Positions 7,160-15,437 of a DNA stretch of 30,333 nucleotides are shown piece after piece. The stretch is from JABCZZ01 sp964454545. Lineage in GTDB: Bacteria > Pseudomonadota > Alphaproteobacteria > Rickettsiales > JABCZZ01. How positions within the stretch are numbered: position 1 is the stretch's first letter; each line of letters starts with the position of its first letter. A program made the translations under genes and the position numbers. Below the pieces are notes generated by a model. The model was not told the origin of the DNA and did not search any database. It was given only the letters and a program-made list of their open reading frames with translations. The stretch covers positions 1-30,333 of the forward strand of contig CAYVTI010000027.1 in assembly GCA_964454545.1 (NCBI GenBank). The letters are read 5' to 3'.

Positions 7160-8874
7160 TTTTTAGCTTCCGGCATATGATTCATAAACAATACGTTACG
7201 TCCTTGGCCTGCAAGCAAGTAAAGGTGCAAATCCTCAGGCTTCTTATCCTTTATAATCTGTTGGTATGTTTCATAATGCATGACGGCAAACATGTTCTTA
7301 TCTCCCTTAAGCCAGCGTTTCCAGAAATCGTCCTCATCAAACATCCATGATTGGGTGGCTTCATGCCAAGCGCCGAACTCAAGCTCGGTCTTTTTCCAAC
7401 TGACGAGCGAAATCTTCCTCTTCAGGTAAACAGGCAAATCCTGATAATATTCATCATAAGATACCACCTCGTCTCCCGGTTTGAGCATTGACGCAACTGT
7501 ACTGGCAATGCTAAAAGTGGAATCCCTGTCATAATGCACGGCAACTCCATCTCCCATCTGCACAATCAGCGTCGCCACAATTATCAGCAATATTATAAGA
7601 TGTCGCCTCTGCCCCTGTATATAGGTAACCAGTAGGCCGCCCATTGATATGATGGACAATATGGATAAATATCTAATTTCGTCTTTTGCCTTGCCGACCG
7701 CTTCCATAACTTTGCTATCTGCGTCGAAAATCTGAGGCAGCAATATGGGCGCGACCGCCATTGTAATCAACAGCACTACATTGACGAATAACCCGGTTTT
7801 AAAAAATTCCGCCGGCTTTTCCCGCCACGCATCCGCAAGATATCGCCCTATCAACACTGCAATAGGGGGGAAAATAGGCAGGATATACGGGATAAGCTTC
7901 GAATCGGAAAAGGAGAAAAACACGAAAATAAATGCAATCCATATCACAAGAAAAAGCTGGCGGCCGTCTCGCCTGCGTGTTTCCCAGAAACCACGCAATC
8001 CGGAATGAACAGACTGTACGGCAAAGCTCAACCAGGGAAACAACCCCGCCGCAAGGACGACTGCAAAGAACCAGTCAGGTTGGTAGCGTCCATGCGTCGT
8101 AGTCAGATAACGCTCAATATGCTCATGTACAAAATAAAAGTATGGAAACTCCGGATTACGTAAGGATACCAGAATATGCCAGGGAACGGCAATAAGCAGT
8201 AACAGCAATGTTCCGTTTATAAGGCGCATCTGGGTGAGGATTTTCCATTTCCCTATCAGCAGCAACCAGATAAAAACAATCGCTCCGGGCAATACTACGC
8301 CGATTAATCCTTTGGTAAGCACAGCGAATGCGGCGGCAACATACATGGCATATATTGCCGCCATGCGTTTTTTGCCATGCGGCGCGTAGGCGCCATAAAG
8401 GAACAGGGTCAGGGTCGCCACGAGGAACACGCTTACGGGCACGTCAACCAGCACAACCCGCGATAGCGCAAACATGTACAAAGTAGTTGCCAACACGCCT
8501 GTGCTGAGCCATCCGGCCAAAGAACCGTACAGAATATATCCTAAGGCATAGGTCAGGAGGCACAGAAGAACAGCAAATAAGGCGGTTGGAATGCGGGCAA
8601 CGAAAGGATCTAGTCCAAGATATTTTGTCGTTGCCGCCTGAATCCAGTAAAAAAGCGGCGGTTTCTCAAAATATTTTACGTAATCAAGCCGGGGCGTCAC
8701 ATAATCGCCTGACTCGGCCATCTCACGGCCAATTTCTACATAGCGCGATTCACTCGGTACAGAATAGGGCCGATCGCCCAGCCCTATGAAAAACAGGGTC
8801 ACAAGCAGCAGTGCCAGAACGGCCATACTTGCAACAGGTTTATTAAATACTGATTTGTATGAAGTAAAATTCAT
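7156..8874 (-). CDS. arnT: Lipid A aminoarabinose transferase, ArnT-like (GT83/PMT family)
   Basis: ArnT is a polytopic inner-membrane glycosyltransferase that moves L-Ara4N from undecaprenyl phosphate onto lipid A phosphates on the periplasmic side, lowering negative charge and giving polymyxin resistance. The 572-residue protein has a hydrophobic N-terminal helix (16-32), a first periplasmic loop with SESRYVEIGREM (41-52) and YFEKPPLFYW (68-77), about ten more hydrophobic segments and a soluble C-terminal domain from about residue 440. The usual D-E-x-R-Y acid pair of ArnT reads S-E-S-R-Y here, so one commonly acidic position is serine. Other GT39/GT83 proteins also show SE-x-RY, so another lipid-linked pentose acceptor is possible. 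First gene of the leftward operon; its promoter must lie in 8875-9001. Confidence 0.8.
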   Translation of the reverse strand: MNFTSYKSVFNKPVASMAVLALLLVTLFFIGLGDRPYSVPSESRYVEIGREMAESGDYVTPRLDYVKYFEKPPLFYWIQAATTKYLGLDPFVARIPTALFAVLLCLLTYALGYILYGSLAGWLSTGVLATTLYMFALSRVVLVDVPVSVFLVATLTLFLYGAYAPHGKKRMAAIYAMYVAAAFAVLTKGLIGVVLPGAIVFIWLLLIGKWKILTQMRLINGTLLLLLIAVPWHILVSLRNPEFPYFYFVHEHIERYLTTTHGRYQPDWFFAVVLAAGLFPWLSFAVQSVHSGLRGFWETRRRDGRQLFLVIWIAFIFVFFSFSDSKLIPYILPIFPPIAVLIGRYLADAWREKPAEFFKTGLFVNVVLLITMAVAPILLPQIFDADSKVMEAVGKAKDEIRYLSILSIISMGGLLVTYIQGQRRHLIILLIIVATLIVQMGDGVAVHYDRDSTFSIASTVASMLKPGDEVVSYDEYYQDLPVYLKRKISLVSWKKTELEFGAWHEATQSWMFDEDDFWKRWLKGDKNMFAVMHYETYQQIIKDKKPEDLHLYLLAGQGRNVLFMNHMPEAKK

Positions 8875-9001
8875 AGGGGGGTTATATAAAAGATTTCCGG
8901 AGTAATCTAGAAAGAAATTCTAAAATCAATACGAGTGAATATTAGACATGCCATAACATTATTGATAAAGTTGCCACCTATATGAAAGGTATACGCAAAA
9001 G

Positions 9002-9847
9002 ATGAGAAATGTCTTCGATTATCCGGAACTTGGATTTGGGATTGGCCTGAGAGCGCAGCATTACGATACCATCCTGGAAGACCGCCCGAAGGATATTCAG
9101 TGGCTTGAGATAATCTCGGAAAACTTTATCGAAGCTCATAAAGGTTACTGGGAATTCCTGAGCGATTTGCGGCAGAGCTATCCCATCGTAATGCACGGGG
9201 TATCCTTATCCATAGGCTCCACCGATCCTTTAAACCTTGAGTACCTGGAAAAGCTCAGGGCATTGGCTAATTTCCTGCAACCGCCCTGGATTTCGGATCA
9301 TCTGTGCTGGACAGGCGTGCACGGCAGGAATACACACGACCTGCTTCCCCTTCCCTATACGCAAGAAACGCTGCAGCATGTGATAGCGCGGATAAAGCGG
9401 GTACAGGATATTCTCGGCAGGAATATCGTGCTGGAGAACCCTTCAACGTATATTGAGTTTAACTCCTCCGACATCCCGGAATGGGAATTCCTTGCGCGCA
9501 TGGCGGATGAAGCGGATTGCGGTTTTCTTCTTGACGTGAATAACGTCTATGTGAATGCATTCAATCATGGTTATGATGCGAAAGCCTATATTTCAGCTAT
9601 TCCCGCCGGGCGCATCGCTCAGATACATCTCGCGGGACACAAAAATATGGGAACGCATATCATAGATACACATGATAATCACGTAACGGATGAGGTATGG
9701 AAGCTTTATGCCCATACCATCCAAAGCAAAGGCATGATCAGTACGATGATTGAATGGGATGATAACATCCCTGAGCTTTCCGTTATCCTTGCAGAGCTGG
9801 ATAAGGCAAGAAACACGGCGCAATATCCGGAAAGCCTTGCCGCATGA
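9002..9847 (+). CDS. bufB: MNIO-family (DUF692) oxidative enzyme, BufB-like
   Basis: DUF692 proteins are TIM-barrel multinuclear non-heme iron enzymes (MNIO) that modify cysteines or other residues of ribosomal peptides. BufB members act with a DUF2063 partner on metal-binding bufferin peptides. The 281-residue protein shows the family blocks in order: GFGIGLR (11-17), ISENF (38-42), HGVSLSIG (65-72), SDHLCW (98-103), HDLLPLPYT (112-120), LENPSTY (144-150), LLDVNNVYVNAFNHG (176-190), QIHLAGH (207-213), DTHDNHV (222-228) and MIEWD (249-253). The His, Asp, Glu and Asn residues in these blocks fit the expected iron-ligand set. It overlaps the DUF2063 gene by four bases (ATGA). There is no room for a BufA-type precursor peptide between arnT and this gene. 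Confidence 0.88.
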   Translation: MRNVFDYPELGFGIGLRAQHYDTILEDRPKDIQWLEIISENFIEAHKGYWEFLSDLRQSYPIVMHGVSLSIGSTDPLNLEYLEKLRALANFLQPPWISDHLCWTGVHGRNTHDLLPLPYTQETLQHVIARIKRVQDILGRNIVLENPSTYIEFNSSDIPEWEFLARMADEADCGFLLDVNNVYVNAFNHGYDAKAYISAIPAGRIAQIHLAGHKNMGTHIIDTHDNHVTDEVWKLYAHTIQSKGMISTMIEWDDNIPELSVILAELDKARNTAQYPESLAA

Positions 9848-10590
9848 GTTATACTGCCATTCTTGAACGCTTTCATGGCGCAATTCTTGACAATGACAGC
9901 GCCGCCGCTGAGCCGGATATAAAAAAGGGCGGGCGCATGTCTATTTACATAGAAGGGTATAGAATCCGCTTGCTGCAGGCTATCCGGAATGATTATCCTG
10001 GCCTGCTTGGCCTGCTTGGCGATGAGCGGTTTGATAAACTGGCCCTCGCCTTTATCGAGGCTAAACCGCCGGAGAGCTTTAATCTCGATCGTTACCCGCA
10101 TGTATTCGCGCATTATCTCACTGGCGGGTTAATAGGGTTCGAATATGAAATTGCAATGCTGGAAAGCATGATTGCCAGGGTCTTTATGGAAGATGAAAGC
10201 GTACCGCTATCGTCTTCCGCAATGGAAGGCTTAACGTCTGAGGCGTTTGGCGACATAGTGTTAAAACCCCGTACAGCCTCACGCCTAGTGGCATTTGAAT
10301 ATCCAGTCAGTCAATGGTTTGATGTTGAGCGTGCAGGAAGCAAACCTGAAATTCCTTCTCCTAATAAAAGCTACCTTTATATTTACCGGCACAGGAATAA
10401 CGTTCAGCGCTTTTCCCTGTCCGAAGCTGCTTTTCTTTTCCTTACGCAATTATTTTCAGGTTCAGCCATTGGCAATTCACTGGAACATGTGCTTGCCGCC
10501 CATCCACAATATGAGCAGGAAATTATTACCAATATTCAACTATGGTTTCCGGAATGGCTTAAAAAAGGCTTTTTCCGGATTGACACTTAA
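9844..10590 (+). CDS. bufC: DUF2063 (BufC/HvfC-type) partner protein
   Basis: DUF2063 proteins accompany DUF692 enzymes and are thought to deliver or recognise the peptide substrate. The 248-residue protein has the typical N-terminal helical domain with RMSIYIEGYRIRLLQAIRNDYP (first ~50 residues), then LLGDERFDKLALAFIEAKPPESFNLDRY, and a less conserved C-terminal domain with FRHRNNVQ-like YIYRHRNNVQRFSLSEAAFLFL. Its ATG overlaps the DUF692 stop, so the two are made together. The next gene, thrS, is unrelated and begins 53 bases later. The family match is good, but the biochemical role in this organism is inferred from the pairing. Confidence 0.85.
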   Translation: MSYTAILERFHGAILDNDSAAAEPDIKKGGRMSIYIEGYRIRLLQAIRNDYPGLLGLLGDERFDKLALAFIEAKPPESFNLDRYPHVFAHYLTGGLIGFEYEIAMLESMIARVFMEDESVPLSSSAMEGLTSEAFGDIVLKPRTASRLVAFEYPVSQWFDVERAGSKPEIPSPNKSYLYIYRHRNNVQRFSLSEAAFLFLTQLFSGSAIGNSLEHVLAAHPQYEQEIITNIQLWFPEWLKKGFFRIDT

Positions 10591-10643
10591 TTGAATAAAT
10601 ATAAAGTTAATCTCCCAATAATTTAGAGGTTTAGCGCTACAGC

Positions 10644-12554
10644 ATGGCAATCAATATTACTTTTCCCGACGGCAATTCACGGGAGTACGATTCAGACATT
10701 ACCGGAGAAATCATAGCGGCCTCTATCAGCAAAAGCCTTGCGAAATCCGCGCTGGCAATAAAGATAAACGGCAAGTTACAGGATCTTTATCTTCCCATCC
10801 ACGAGAATGCAAAAATTGAAATCGTCACCCCTCAGTCGCTGGAAGGGTTGGAAATTATCCGCCATGACGCGGCGCATCTCATGGCGGAGGCTGTAAAAGA
10901 GCTGTTTCCCGATACGCAGGTTACCATCGGCCCGGCGATAGAAAACGGTTTTTACTACGATTTTGCCCGTGACAAGCCCTTTTCCACGGAAGATCTGGAC
11001 ATCATCGAGAAACGCATGGTGGAAATCAGCAAGCGAGCGGAGCCGATACGCCGCGAAGAATGGAAACGCGATGACGCCGTGAAGTTTTTTGAAGGCATTG
11101 GCGAGCAATATAAAGCGGAGATTATCGCAAGTATTCCAGCGGACGAAAAAATAGGACTGTACCGGCAGGGTAATTTCATCGATCTCTGCCGTGGGCCGCA
11201 TGCGCCTTCCACCGCGCATGTCAGAGCTTTCAAGCTAATGAAAGTAGCGGGAGCATACTGGCGCGGCGACAGCAGGAACGCCATGTTGCAAAGGATATAC
11301 GGCACCGCATGGGCGGATGAAAAGCAGCTTAAAGCCTATCTTACCATGCTTGAAGAGGCCGAAAAGCGCGATCACCGCAAACTCGGGCGCGAGCTTGATC
11401 TCTTCCATATACAGGAAGAAGCGGTCGGGCAGGTGTTCTGGCACGATAAGGGCTGGACGCTCTACCGCACCATTGAAAATTATATACGCAGCAAAATCCG
11501 CAAGCGTGGTTACATAGAAGTGAAGACACCCATACTTGTAGACAGGATATTGTGGGAAGCTTCCGGCCACTGGGAAAAATTCCGCGAACACATGTTCACA
11601 GCGGAGTCTGAAGAACGCGTGCTTGCACTGAAGCCCATGAACTGCCCCTGTCATGTCCAGATATTCCGGCAGGGCATCAAAAGCTACCGCGATTTGCCGC
11701 TTCGCATGGCGGAATTCGGCACCTGCCACCGTAACGAGCCTTCTGGCGCGCTGCATGGCATCATGCGTGTGCGTGGCTTTACGCAAGACGACGCCCACAT
11801 TTTCTGCACGGAAGACCAGATTACCTCCGAAACCATAGCCTTCTGCGAATTGCTGAAGGAAGTCTACAAGGATTTTGGGTTCAGTGAAATCAGCGTCAAG
11901 TTTTCCGACCGCCCTGCCAAACGGGCAGGAACGGATGCCATATGGGATAAGGCGGAAGGTGCGCTTAAATCGGCCGTGGAAGCCGCCGGATTACCTTATG
12001 CCATTAATCCCGGAGAAGGCGCATTCTATGGCCCAAAGCTTGAATTTGTACTGCGCGATGCCATAGGTCGTAACTGGCAATGCGGAACTCTGCAGGCTGA
12101 TTTCGTATTACCGGAAAGGCTTGACGCCGAGTATGTGGGCGCGGATGGCAACAAACACCGCCCCGTGATGCTGCACCGGGCGATTCTTGGGTCACTTGAG
12201 CGTTTTATCGGCATACTCATAGAGGAATATGCAGGCAAGTTCCCTCTGTGGCTGGCGCCCGTACAGGTCATGGTCACCACCATTACCAATGAAGCGGATA
12301 ATTATGCGCTGGAAGTGAAAGCAGAACTTGAAAAAGCAGGAATTCGCGTGCATACTGACTTGAGCAATAACAAGATCAATTATAAAATCCGCGAACATTC
12401 CAACGCGAAAATTCCTGTTATCATAGCTCTTGGCGCGCGCGAACAGGCTGAAAAGACTGTTTCCATACGCCGTATCGGTTCGGATAAGCAGGAAGTCATG
12501 CCCCTTGTGGAAGCAGTGAAATCGCTTTCCAGCGAAGCGCGGACGCCAATATGA
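10644..12554 (+). CDS. thrS: Threonyl-tRNA synthetase
   Basis: This class II enzyme charges tRNA-Thr. All domains are present in 636 residues: the N-terminal TGS domain (1-62), the editing domain with HDAAH (74-78) and CRGPH (182-186), the catalytic core with zinc ligands C334 (in MNCPCH) and H385 (in DDAHIF), motif 2 around FGTCHRNEPSGALHG, and the C-terminal anticodon-binding domain from about 535. The zinc and editing residues align position for position with the E. coli enzyme. It precedes infC as in many bacteria. The ATG at 10644 has only a weak, distant AGAGG upstream. A short hairpin overlaps its stop codon. Confidence 0.97.
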   Translation: MAINITFPDGNSREYDSDITGEIIAASISKSLAKSALAIKINGKLQDLYLPIHENAKIEIVTPQSLEGLEIIRHDAAHLMAEAVKELFPDTQVTIGPAIENGFYYDFARDKPFSTEDLDIIEKRMVEISKRAEPIRREEWKRDDAVKFFEGIGEQYKAEIIASIPADEKIGLYRQGNFIDLCRGPHAPSTAHVRAFKLMKVAGAYWRGDSRNAMLQRIYGTAWADEKQLKAYLTMLEEAEKRDHRKLGRELDLFHIQEEAVGQVFWHDKGWTLYRTIENYIRSKIRKRGYIEVKTPILVDRILWEASGHWEKFREHMFTAESEERVLALKPMNCPCHVQIFRQGIKSYRDLPLRMAEFGTCHRNEPSGALHGIMRVRGFTQDDAHIFCTEDQITSETIAFCELLKEVYKDFGFSEISVKFSDRPAKRAGTDAIWDKAEGALKSAVEAAGLPYAINPGEGAFYGPKLEFVLRDAIGRNWQCGTLQADFVLPERLDAEYVGADGNKHRPVMLHRAILGSLERFIGILIEEYAGKFPLWLAPVQVMVTTITNEADNYALEVKAELEKAGIRVHTDLSNNKINYKIREHSNAKIPVIIALGAREQAEKTVSIRRIGSDKQEVMPLVEAVKSLSSEARTPI

Positions 12555-12567
12555 GCTTGATATTGGC
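12545..12567 (+). promoter_or_regulatory. Stem-loop at the thrS stop, upstream of infC
   Basis: GCCAATAT (12545-12552) and ATATTGGC (12560-12567) form a perfect 8-bp stem with a 7-base loop spanning the thrS stop codon. An overlapping alternative, ATGAGC (12551-12556) with GCTCAT (12566-12571), forms a 6-bp stem that excludes the first. No T-run follows, so it is not a classical terminator. It may set mRNA stability or termination between thrS and infC. Confidence 0.4.
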
Positions 12568-12618
12568 TCATTTATCCATTATTACCCATACCCATCTAAA
12601 AACAAATAAAGGAACCCT

Positions 12619-13143
12619 ATGACGACCCAAAAAACACGTGGTGACGAACCCCGTATCAATCATGAGATAAAAAACGCTTCCATCCGTCTGATTGATGCAA
12701 GGGGAAACATGGTCGGCATTGTGTCCGTCAAGGAAGGCGTGAGGCTCGCGGAGGAAAGTGGCCTTGATTTGGTGGAAATCTCGCCGCATGCCGAGCCACC
12801 GGTATGCAAGGTGATGGATTACGGCAAATACAAATATGAAGCCCAGAAAAAAGCCGCCGACCAGCGCAAAAAGCAGAAAGTGGTCGTTATCAAGGAAATC
12901 AAGCTGCGTCCAACCATCGACAAGCATGATCTGGAAGTGAAGCTGCGCGCTGTGCATAAATTCATTGAGGAAGGCGACAAGGTCAAATTCACTCTGAAAT
13001 TCCGTGGCCGTGAAATCGCCCACCAGGAAATAGGACGTAACCTGCTTGAACAGGTGCAGACGCAACTTGCAGACTCAGTGAAAGTCGAAGTCCCGCCGCG
13101 CATGGAAAGCCGCCAGCTTATCATGCTGGTTGCACCAAAATAA
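12619..13143 (+). CDS. infC: Translation initiation factor IF-3
   Basis: IF-3 binds the 30S subunit, keeps it apart from 50S and checks the start codon and initiator tRNA. The 174-residue protein has the N-domain (INHEIKNASIRLID, GLDLVEISPHAEPPVCKVMDYGKYKYE), a lysine-rich linker helix, and the C-domain (VVIKEIKLRPTIDKHDLEVK, KFTLKFRGREIAHQEIG, MLVAPK). It starts with ATG after AAGGAACCCT, not the rare AUU/AUC used for autoregulation in enterobacteria, so that control is not evident. The rpmI-rplT pair that often follows infC is absent, and tatC comes next. Confidence 0.97.
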   Translation: MTTQKTRGDEPRINHEIKNASIRLIDARGNMVGIVSVKEGVRLAEESGLDLVEISPHAEPPVCKVMDYGKYKYEAQKKAADQRKKQKVVVIKEIKLRPTIDKHDLEVKLRAVHKFIEEGDKVKFTLKFRGREIAHQEIGRNLLEQVQTQLADSVKVEVPPRMESRQLIMLVAPK

Positions 13144-13150
13144 ATAGCAG

Positions 13151-13167
13151 CTTAGGGTTTGCCTAAG
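13151..13167 (+). terminator. Small hairpin after infC
   Basis: CTTAGG and CCTAAG pair around a five-base loop directly after the infC stop. The stem is short and no strong T-run follows, so this could be a weak terminator or a processing signal. It lies just before tatC, which supports taking the later tatC start. Confidence 0.35.
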
Positions 13168-13191
13168 TGTATTACCTATCTGGAACTTGCT

Positions 13192-13950
13192 GTGACGGAT
13201 GAAATAGAACCCAGTCGTGCGCCGCTTATCAACCATCTTGTCGAGTTTAGGGCAAGACTGCTTAAAGCCTGCTGGGCTTTGATCGCCGGTTTTTCCGTCA
13301 GTTATTATTTTTCCCAGAATATATATGAGTTTCTTGTAAGGCCGCTGGCCGCTTCCTACCCGGACAAGGAAACGCACCGTCTTATCTATACCGGGCTTAC
13401 TGAGGCCTTCATAACCTATGTTCACCTGTCGCTGTTTGCCGGATTCTTTCTGGCTTTCCCAGTCATCGCCTACCAGCTTTATATGTTTCTTGCGCCGGGA
13501 ATGTATAAAGTCGAGCGTAAAGTTCTGCTGCCTTACTTGCTAGTGTCGCCCCTGTTATTTTTCGCCGGGGCAGGGCTTGCCTATTATTACATATTCCCTC
13601 TCGCATGGAAGTTCTTCCTGAGCTTCGAGTCGCCGGGAAATAACGGCCTGCCCATCCAGCTCGAAGCCCGAGTAAGCGAATACCTGTCGTTGGTCACGCA
13701 TGTGATTATCGCTTTCGGGCTGGCTTTTCAGCTGCCTGTCGTTCTTACGCTCATGGCGCGGGTCGGGATGATTACTTCTGCCACCCTTGTGCATGGGCGG
13801 CGCTACGCCGTGCTGATTATTGTGATTGTGGCTGCGTTTTTGACGCCACCCGACGTGCTGAGCCAGATCGGGCTTTCAATTCCGCTTTACCTGCTTTATG
13901 AAATAAGCATTTGGTTCTGTAGGCGGATAGAGAAGAATAAGAAAGAATAA
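13192..13950 (+). CDS. tatC: Sec-independent protein translocase TatC
   Basis: TatC is the six-helix membrane core of the twin-arginine translocase that recognises RR signal peptides. The N-terminus has the family motif PLINHLVEFRARLL, followed by six hydrophobic segments, the YQLYMFLAPGMYKVERK loop, and FLTPPDVLSQIGLSIPLYLLYE near the C-terminus. I chose the GTG at 13192, preceded by GGAAC at seven bases, because it puts the conserved motif near residue 10. A TTG at 13159 would add 11 unconserved residues and overlap the hairpin. The 252-residue length is normal. serS follows, as in the alphaproteobacterial tatA-tatB-tatC-serS order, but tatA and tatB are not here. Confidence 0.93.
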   Translation: MTDEIEPSRAPLINHLVEFRARLLKACWALIAGFSVSYYFSQNIYEFLVRPLAASYPDKETHRLIYTGLTEAFITYVHLSLFAGFFLAFPVIAYQLYMFLAPGMYKVERKVLLPYLLVSPLLFFAGAGLAYYYIFPLAWKFFLSFESPGNNGLPIQLEARVSEYLSLVTHVIIAFGLAFQLPVVLTLMARVGMITSATLVHGRRYAVLIIVIVAAFLTPPDVLSQIGLSIPLYLLYEISIWFCRRIEKNKKE

Positions 13951-13965
13951 AAATGACTTTTTACC

Positions 13966-14068
13966 CGTTATTGCGAACGATAGCGAAGCGATCCAGTTAC
14001 TGTCATGCCAGCATAAGCTGGCATCCAGTTTCACTGATAGGCTGGATGCCACTTTCGTTGGCATGACA
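13966..14068. repeat. Palindromic dispersed-type repeat
   Basis: The tatC-serS spacer holds two repeat-like units. The first (13966-13995) reads like the widespread ATTGCGA...GCGAAGCGATCCAG element. The second (14001-14068) is a nested palindrome: TGTCATGCCA (14001-14010) pairs with TGGCATGACA (14059-14068), GGCATCCAG (14020-14028) pairs with CTGGATGCC (14042-14050), and CCAGC-ATAA-GCTGG (14008-14021) forms its own hairpin. The structure would fold as a cruciform or cloverleaf RNA. No second copy is visible in this window. It resembles REP-like intergenic repeats known in alphaproteobacteria. Confidence 0.7.
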
Positions 14069-14088
14069 AGACTCTAGGAGATTATGTA

Positions 14089-15354
14089 ATGCACGATATT
14101 AAATTCATCCGTGAAAATCCTGAAGCGTTTGACGAAGCAATGAAAAAGCGTGGGGTGGCACCTCAGGCGGAGACACTCATCAAGCTTGATGAGGAAAAGC
14201 GCGGATTACAGACACAATTGCAGGAACTGCAAAGCAGACGTAATCAGCTGGCCAAGGAAATCGGCATGGCCAAAGCCAAAGGCAGCGACGCCACCACCAT
14301 TATGACCGAAGCCAAAATGGTGAACGAAAATATAACCACGCTTGAATCGCGCATGAACGAAGAAGATGCGCTTACTAAAGCCCTTGCCGCACTTCCCAAC
14401 CTTCCCGCCGAAGATGTGCCCGTTGGCAAGGATGAAACGGCGAATAAAGAAATCCATAAAATCGGTGAAAAGCCCTCCTTCAGCTTTACGCCCAGGGAGC
14501 ATTTCGAGCTTGGCGAAAAGCTTGGGCTTATGGATTTCGAACGCGCCGCCAAGATTTCCGGAGCCCGTTTTGTTATCCTCAAAGGCAAGCTGGCACGGCT
14601 GGAGCGGGCGCTCGCAAGCTTCATGCTGGATATACTGACAAAAAACTTTGGTTATACGGAAGTGATTCCACCGTTTCTCGTGCGCGACAACGCCGCCTTT
14701 GGCACCGGGCAGCTGCCTAAATTCGGCGAAGATCTCTTCCATACCACCACCGGGCACTGGCTGATCCCAACCGCCGAAGTGCCGCTGACTAATATGGTGA
14801 GCGACGAAATTCTGAATGATACGGCTCTGCCTCTACGCTACACCGCCTATACGCCCTGTTTCCGCTCAGAAGCAGGCTCGGCAGGCAAGGATACACGCGG
14901 CATGATCCGCCAGCACCAGTTCACCAAGGTGGAGATGGTGAGCATTGTGCACCCGGATAAATCAAATGAAGAGCATGAGCGCATGACTTCCTGCGCCGAG
15001 GAAATTCTCAAGCGCCTCGGCCTGCATTACCGTGTAATGCTGCTTTGCACCGGCGATATGGGTTTTTCATCTCAAAAGACCTATGACATTGAAGTCTGGC
15101 TGCCAGGACAGAATGCCTACCGCGAAATTTCCAGCTGCTCCAACTGCGGTGATTTCCAGGCACGGCGCATGAAAGCGCGTTTTCGTCCTAAAGACAGTAA
15201 AGGCACACAGTTCGTGCATACCCTCAATGGTTCCGGATTGCCCCTTGGCCGCACGATGGTTGCCATACTTGAAAACTATCAGCAGGAAAACGGAAGTATC
15301 GTAATTCCGGAGAAATTACGCCCTTATATGGGTGGTCTGGATATTATAGACTAA
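14089..15354 (+). CDS. serS: Seryl-tRNA synthetase
   Basis: This class II enzyme charges tRNA-Ser and also supplies Ser-tRNA for selenocysteine where used. It has the long N-terminal coiled-coil arm (about residues 27-100, LDEEKRGLQTQLQELQSRRNQ...), motif 2 in FRSEAGSAGKDTRGMIRQHQFTK, and motif 3 in NGSGLPLGRTMVAILENYQ, close to the end as expected. The length of 421 residues is typical. AGGAG lies eight bases before the ATG. The intergenic repeat sits just upstream, so serS may be transcribed separately from tatC. The identification is certain. Confidence 0.97.
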   Translation: MHDIKFIRENPEAFDEAMKKRGVAPQAETLIKLDEEKRGLQTQLQELQSRRNQLAKEIGMAKAKGSDATTIMTEAKMVNENITTLESRMNEEDALTKALAALPNLPAEDVPVGKDETANKEIHKIGEKPSFSFTPREHFELGEKLGLMDFERAAKISGARFVILKGKLARLERALASFMLDILTKNFGYTEVIPPFLVRDNAAFGTGQLPKFGEDLFHTTTGHWLIPTAEVPLTNMVSDEILNDTALPLRYTAYTPCFRSEAGSAGKDTRGMIRQHQFTKVEMVSIVHPDKSNEEHERMTSCAEEILKRLGLHYRVMLLCTGDMGFSSQKTYDIEVWLPGQNAYREISSCSNCGDFQARRMKARFRPKDSKGTQFVHTLNGSGLPLGRTMVAILENYQQENGSIVIPEKLRPYMGGLDIID

Positions 15355-15437
15355 CCCGCAGAATAACTTTCTTGAAATCCCCCGGCGGCTATGCCATAAA
15401 TGCCAGCCTATTCCTACTAACAAAAAGGACCAATCCC

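Noticed and set aside
11235..11798. 187-residue open frame on the - strand
   Set aside because: It is antisense within thrS, whose full set of domains is intact.
13966..14068. CRISPR array
   Set aside because: There is no set of regularly spaced identical direct repeats. The structure is a nested palindrome.
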